This document shows, one piece after another, positions 60,091 to 64,000 of a DNA stretch of 64,000 nt (its first letter is position 1; each line of letters begins with the position of its first letter). The notes under the pieces were generated by a model, which made no database searches, was not told the origin of the DNA, and saw nothing but the letters and a program-made list of their open reading frames with translations. Origin of the DNA: SG8-30 sp963695155 (lineage in GTDB: Bacteria; Pseudomonadota; Gammaproteobacteria; Steroidobacterales; Steroidobacteraceae); NCBI GenBank assembly GCA_963695155.1, contig CAVOGD010000005.1, positions 62,001-126,000 of the forward strand, in the 5' to 3' direction. Both the position numbers and the translations under genes were made by a program.

Positions 60091-63000
60091 ATGAGCCTGT
60101 GGGCCTTCGCGGTCAGGCGCTGGCAGTTCACGCTGGTCGTCTTCGCGTTGCTGGTGGCCACCGGCCTCACGGCGCTGGACCTGATCCCGCGCGCCGAGGA
60201 CCCGTCGCTGACCTTCCCGGGCTCGATCGTCATCGTCACGTACCCCGGCGCCGACCCGGAGGACATGGAGCGCCTGGTCGTCGACCCGATCGAGGACGCG
60301 CTGTCCGAGCTCGACGAGGTCAAGAAGCTCGAGAGCACGGCCAAGGACGGGCTGGCCATCGTGCAGGTCGAGTTCACCTGGGGCGTGGATGCCGACCGCA
60401 AGTACGACGAGGTGATCCGCGAGATCAACCGGCTGCGCGAGGACCTGCCGGCCGACGTGCTAGACGTCGAGGTGCGGCAGTTCACGCCCACGACCGTCAA
60501 CATCGTGCAGCTCGCGCTGGTGAGCGAGACGGCCGATTGGCGCCAGCTGGCCGATCTCGCCGAGGACCTCGAGCAGGCGATCGAGACGGCGCCCGGCGTG
60601 CGTCGCGCCAGCACCTGGGCTTACCCGCGCCCCGAACTGCGCGTGGCGGTGGACCTCGAGCGCATGTCCGGGGCCGGGGTCACGCTCGGCCAGCTCATGG
60701 CGGCGATCCAGAGCGAGAACGCGAGCATTCCCGGCGGTGCGGTCGAGGTGGGTCCGCGACGCTACAACCTGAAGACCTCCGGCAGCTATCGCAGCGTCGA
60801 CGACGTTGCCGCGACCATCGTCAGCGCCCCCGGCGGCCGCCCGGTGCGCGTGCGCGACGTGGCGGACGTCGCCTGGGGCAGCGAGGAGGAGCGCTACCTG
60901 GGCCGCTACGACGGGCAGCGCGCGGTGTTCGTCACGGCCAGCATGAAGGGCGGCGAGAACGTCTTCGATGTGCGCGACGCCGTGTACAAGCGGCTCGACG
61001 CCTTCGAGCCCGGCCTGCCGGCAGGCGTGCGGCTGGAGCGCGGTTTCGACCAGTCGCGCAACGTCGACCGGCGCCTGTCGCGCCTGGAGTTCGACTTCAG
61101 CATCGCCATCAGCCTGGTGCTGGTGACGCTGCTGCCGCTCGGCTTGCGCGCCGCGGGCATCGTCATGCTGTCGATCCCGCTGTCGCTGGCCATCGGGATC
61201 GCGGCGCTGTACTTCACCGGCTTCTCGCTCAACCAGCTGTCCATCGCCGGGTTCGTGGTCGCGCTCGGCCTGCTGGTCGACGACTCGATCGTCGTGATCG
61301 AGAACATCTCGCGCCACATCCGCGAGGGCGTGCCGCGCCGCCAGGCGACCATCGCCGCGACCGACCAGATCTGGCTGGCGGTGCTGGGCTGTACGGCCAC
61401 GCTGATGCTCGCCTTCCTGCCCCTGCTGTTCCTGCCGGAGGCCGCGGGCGAGTTCGTGCGCTCGCTGCCGGCGGCGGTCCTGTTCACCATCGCCGCATCG
61501 CTGTTCGTGTCGCTGACGATCATCCCCTTCCTGGCCAGCCACCTGCTGCGCGGCGAGACGCGTCCGTTGCCGCGCCAGCCCTGGCTGGGCCGCACCGTGC
61601 TGGCGACGCGCGCCCTGGTCGGCCGCAGCGACGCGGCCGGCGACCGCACGCTGGCCGCCGTGATGCACGTGATCCGCTCCGTCTACGGCCCGGCCCTGCG
61701 CAAGGCGCTGGCCTGGCCCCGCGCCACGCTGATGTTCGCGCTGGCGGCGGTCGCCGCTGCGGCCACGCTGGCACTGTTCTTCATGCACGTCAGCTTCTTC
61801 CCGGTCGCCGACATACCCCAGTTCAGGGTGCGCATCGAAGCGCCGGAAGGCGCCAGCCTCGCCGAGACCGACCGTGCGCTGCGCTTCGTCGACGCCGAGC
61901 TGGCCAGCCGCCCGGGCATCAAGTACTGGTTCTCCAGCCTGGGCCACGACAACCCGCGCGTGTACTACAACATCCTGTCGACGGGCGTCGCACCGAACGT
62001 GGCGGAAGTCCTCGCCGAGGTCGAGGACTACCACCCGGTCAGGACCACGCGGCTGCTCGACGAGTTGCGCGAGGTCTTCGAGGGTTATCCGGCCGCGCAC
62101 ATCACGGTGCGGCAGTTCGAGAACGGGCCGCCCGTCAACGCGCCCATCGAGGTTCGCATCACCGGGCCCGACCTCGGGATGCTGGCCGCGCTGGCCGGCG
62201 AGGTGGAGCGAACCGTCATGGCCGTGGCCGGCGCACGCGACGTGGACAATCCGCTGAGGCTGCGGCGCACCGACATCGACCTGCGGATCGACACCGAGAA
62301 GGCCGCCCTGTTCGGCGTGCCGGCCGTCGAGGCCGACCGCACGGTGCGCGCGGCCATCGCCGGGCTGTCCGCCGGCAAGTTCCGCGAGGCGGACGGCGAC
62401 GAGTACGACATCACGGTGCGGCTGCCGATGCAGGGCCGGCCGACGCTGGACCTGCTCGACGCGGTACGGGTGTCCTCCGTCACCGGCGCCCAGGTCCCGC
62501 TGCGGCAGATTGCGGACCCCGGCTTCCGCACGGCCACCAGCGTCATCCGCCGCTTCGGCCGCGAGCGATCGGTGAGCGTTACCGCCTGGCCCGGCACCGG
62601 TTACACGACCGACGACGTGACGCAGCGCGTGGTCGCGGCGGTCAGCGAGTTGCAGTGGCCGCCCGGCTACCGTTTCGAGGCCGCCGGCGAACTCGAGGCG
62701 CGCCAGGAGGCCTTCGGCGGGCTCGGCATCGCGATGCTGGTGGCCATGTTCGGCATCCTGGCCGTGCTGGTGCTGGAGTTCGGCAGCTTCCGCTCGACGC
62801 TGATCGTCTTCGGCGAGGTGCCGCTGGGCGCGATCGGGGCCGTGCTGGGCCTGTGGCTCACCGGTTACACGTTGTCGTTCACCGCGCTGATCGGGATGAT
62901 CGCGCTGGTCGGCATCCAGATAAAGAACTCGATCCTGCTGGTGGACTTCACCAACCAGCTGCGCGAGGAGGGCGTGCCGCTGGACGAGGCCATCGAGCGC

Positions 63001-63237
63001 GCGGGCGAGGTGCGCTTCTTCCCGATCCTGCTGACCTCGCTGACGGCCATCGGCGGCCTGACGCCGCTTGCCATCCAGGGCTCCGGCCTGTACTCGCCGC
63101 TGGCGATCGTCATCATCGGCGGCCTGGTCTCGTCGACCCTGCTGGCCCGGCTGGTCACGCCGGTCATGTACAAGCTGCTGCCCCCGGCCATCTCGCCGCG
63201 CGTCGCGGTCACCGGCGGCCGGTCCGCGCTGCCCTGA
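60091..63237 (+). CDS. RND family efflux pump, inner-membrane transporter
   Basis: A 1048-residue proton-driven transporter of the HAE1-type with 12 transmembrane segments and two large periplasmic loops. The proton-relay Asp pair is in GLLVDDSIVVIENISRHI, the Lys of segment 10 in GIQIKNSILLVDF; YPGADPEDMERLVVDPIEDAL and FPILLTSLTAIGGLTPLA are family marks. It exports drugs, detergents or other toxic compounds; the ligand is unknown. The style is closest to pumps of the TriC/MexK branch rather than AcrB. It starts 13 bases after the adaptor. Confidence 0.93.
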   Translation: MSLWAFAVRRWQFTLVVFALLVATGLTALDLIPRAEDPSLTFPGSIVIVTYPGADPEDMERLVVDPIEDALSELDEVKKLESTAKDGLAIVQVEFTWGVDADRKYDEVIREINRLREDLPADVLDVEVRQFTPTTVNIVQLALVSETADWRQLADLAEDLEQAIETAPGVRRASTWAYPRPELRVAVDLERMSGAGVTLGQLMAAIQSENASIPGGAVEVGPRRYNLKTSGSYRSVDDVAATIVSAPGGRPVRVRDVADVAWGSEEERYLGRYDGQRAVFVTASMKGGENVFDVRDAVYKRLDAFEPGLPAGVRLERGFDQSRNVDRRLSRLEFDFSIAISLVLVTLLPLGLRAAGIVMLSIPLSLAIGIAALYFTGFSLNQLSIAGFVVALGLLVDDSIVVIENISRHIREGVPRRQATIAATDQIWLAVLGCTATLMLAFLPLLFLPEAAGEFVRSLPAAVLFTIAASLFVSLTIIPFLASHLLRGETRPLPRQPWLGRTVLATRALVGRSDAAGDRTLAAVMHVIRSVYGPALRKALAWPRATLMFALAAVAAAATLALFFMHVSFFPVADIPQFRVRIEAPEGASLAETDRALRFVDAELASRPGIKYWFSSLGHDNPRVYYNILSTGVAPNVAEVLAEVEDYHPVRTTRLLDELREVFEGYPAAHITVRQFENGPPVNAPIEVRITGPDLGMLAALAGEVERTVMAVAGARDVDNPLRLRRTDIDLRIDTEKAALFGVPAVEADRTVRAAIAGLSAGKFREADGDEYDITVRLPMQGRPTLDLLDAVRVSSVTGAQVPLRQIADPGFRTATSVIRRFGRERSVSVTAWPGTGYTTDDVTQRVVAAVSELQWPPGYRFEAAGELEARQEAFGGLGIAMLVAMFGILAVLVLEFGSFRSTLIVFGEVPLGAIGAVLGLWLTGYTLSFTALIGMIALVGIQIKNSILLVDFTNQLREEGVPLDEAIERAGEVRFFPILLTSLTAIGGLTPLAIQGSGLYSPLAIVIIGGLVSSTLLARLVTPVMYKLLPPAISPRVAVTGGRSALP

Positions 63238-63334
63238 GCACCCGGCGCCCCGCCTGCGGCGCCGCTGCATGACGGCGCGGCAATTGCGGTAGAGTCGGCA
63301 GATCGACTTGCGGTTCCCTCAGGGAGGACACGCC

Positions 63335-64000
63335 ATGGAATTCCCACTGATTGACCGGCGCGCGGCGCTCAAGCTGGCGGTCGCGGCGCTGGCGGCGCCC
63401 TGGGTCGCGGCGCGCGCATCCGGCCACGACGAACTCATGACCCGCCCCATTCCGTCGAGCGGTGAGCGCCTGCCCGTGATCGGGCTGGGCACCTCCGGCG
63501 AATTCGACCGGCAGCCCGTGGACGACAAGCAGGCCGCGGAGCTGCGCGGGGTGCTGGACATCCTGGTCGCGACCGGCGCGCGCCTCGTGGACACCGCGCC
63601 CAGCTACGGCGACGCCGAAATCGTGCTGGGAAGGCTGGCGCGCGAGGCCGGGCTGACGGGGCGGATCTTCTGGGCCACCAAGATCCGCACCGAGGGCGAA
63701 GCCAGCGGCATCGCCCAGTTCGAGGCGTCCGAGCAGCGGCTCGGGCGCCAGCCGCTGGACCTCGTGCAGGTCCACAACCTGGTGGACGCGGCCACGCAGT
63801 GGCGCACCCTGCGCAAGTTCAAGGAACAGGAGCGCGTGCGTTACATCGGCCTGACCACGCACCGGCAGGCCGACCATGAGGCGCTGGAGCAGCTGATGCG
63901 CGACTGGCGGCCGGACTTCGTGCAGCTCAACTACTCGCCGATGGAACCACAGGCCGCCGCGCGCCTGCTGCCGCTGGCGGCCGAGCGCGGCATCGCCGTG
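63335..64000 (+). CDS. Aldo/keto reductase with Tat signal (3' end outside window)
   Basis: The first 222 residues of an NADPH-dependent oxidoreductase. The N-terminus DRRAALKLAVAALAAPWVAARA is a Tat-type leader, unusual but known among exported aldo/keto reductases. The barrel begins PVIGLGTSGEF and carries the catalytic Asp/Tyr region LVDTAPSYGDAEIVLG, Lys in FWATKIRT, and His in DLVQVHNL. AGGGAGGA precedes the ATG. The frame is open to the last base of the window. Confidence 0.9.
   Translation, partial: MEFPLIDRRAALKLAVAALAAPWVAARASGHDELMTRPIPSSGERLPVIGLGTSGEFDRQPVDDKQAAELRGVLDILVATGARLVDTAPSYGDAEIVLGRLAREAGLTGRIFWATKIRTEGEASGIAQFEASEQRLGRQPLDLVQVHNLVDAATQWRTLRKFKEQERVRYIGLTTHRQADHEALEQLMRDWRPDFVQLNYSPMEPQAAARLLPLAAERGIAV

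Noticed and set aside
60099..63272. Two further long frames (a 1057-residue plus-strand and a 936-residue minus-strand) over the RND pump
   Set aside because: Both are low-complexity Arg/Ala/Gly-rich shadows; the RND frame carries all family motifs.

Overview
The window reads as a high-GC chromosome segment from a free-living gammaproteobacterium, probably an uncultured relative of the Xanthomonadales/Steroidobacterales-type lineages. This is inferred from the proteobacterial-type gshA, the radC / rpmB-rpmG-mutM neighbourhood, a DUF4124 protein, three TonB-dependent receptors, a Fur-like box and two diguanylate cyclases. No 16S rRNA gene is present, so the lineage is not proven. Genes are dense and lie on both strands. 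Six likely single-base frameshifts in otherwise conserved genes, plus five in a cytochrome gene, suggest either an imperfect (long-read or metagenomic) assembly or some real gene decay.

Layout. 1-4974: end of a DUF885 protein, a large TonB receptor, and a padR-PspC pair with a clear promoter/operator. 5019-7784: a small segment bounded by an intact tRNA-Gly(CCC) and a 45-nt copy of its 3' part; it carries a DUF2946-like protein and a ZnuD-like TonB receptor and looks like a tRNA-integrated remnant. 7998-15850: S9 peptidase, CsgG-like protein with an SH3-like end, RarD transporter, an exported Arg/Asp-rich protein behind four 11-bp-phased TTCA repeats, M20 amidohydrolase and a patatin phospholipase. 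15856-21518: a complete oligopeptide ABC transporter operon. 21534-28248: dienelactone hydrolase, RhlE helicase, DUF188 protein, a flavoprotein pair (FAD dehydrogenase plus FMN 2-hydroxyacid dehydrogenase) and trmB.

28333-30838 is a broken decaheme OmcA/MtrC-type outer-surface cytochrome. 31037-37908 is largely housekeeping: xthA-ampG-marC, pyrE, a DUF4124 protein, dut, radC, rpmB-rpmG and mutM. 37916-45413: two diguanylate cyclases, an alpha/beta hydrolase, an orphan FecCD-type ATPase, gshA, a DUF2845 protein, a GNAT acetyltransferase and a DUF4870 protein. 45586-49231: a HerA-like ATPase followed by a TlpA-like lipoprotein. 49482-55266: a Fur-box-preceded TonB receptor (frameshifted) and a type-B fumarate reductase/succinate dehydrogenase operon (frdCAB). 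55464-63237: a frameshifted D-2-hydroxyacid dehydrogenase, a 273-bp MITE-like element, then a TetR-controlled tripartite RND efflux operon. The window ends inside a Tat-exported aldo/keto reductase.

Threads across the window: six intergenic clusters of a GGGGTCAGACCCC palindrome, one of which runs into the 3' end of trmB; metal and iron uptake (three TonB receptors, an orphan ATPase); and respiratory flexibility (type-B fumarate reductase plus a decayed extracellular-electron-transfer cytochrome).
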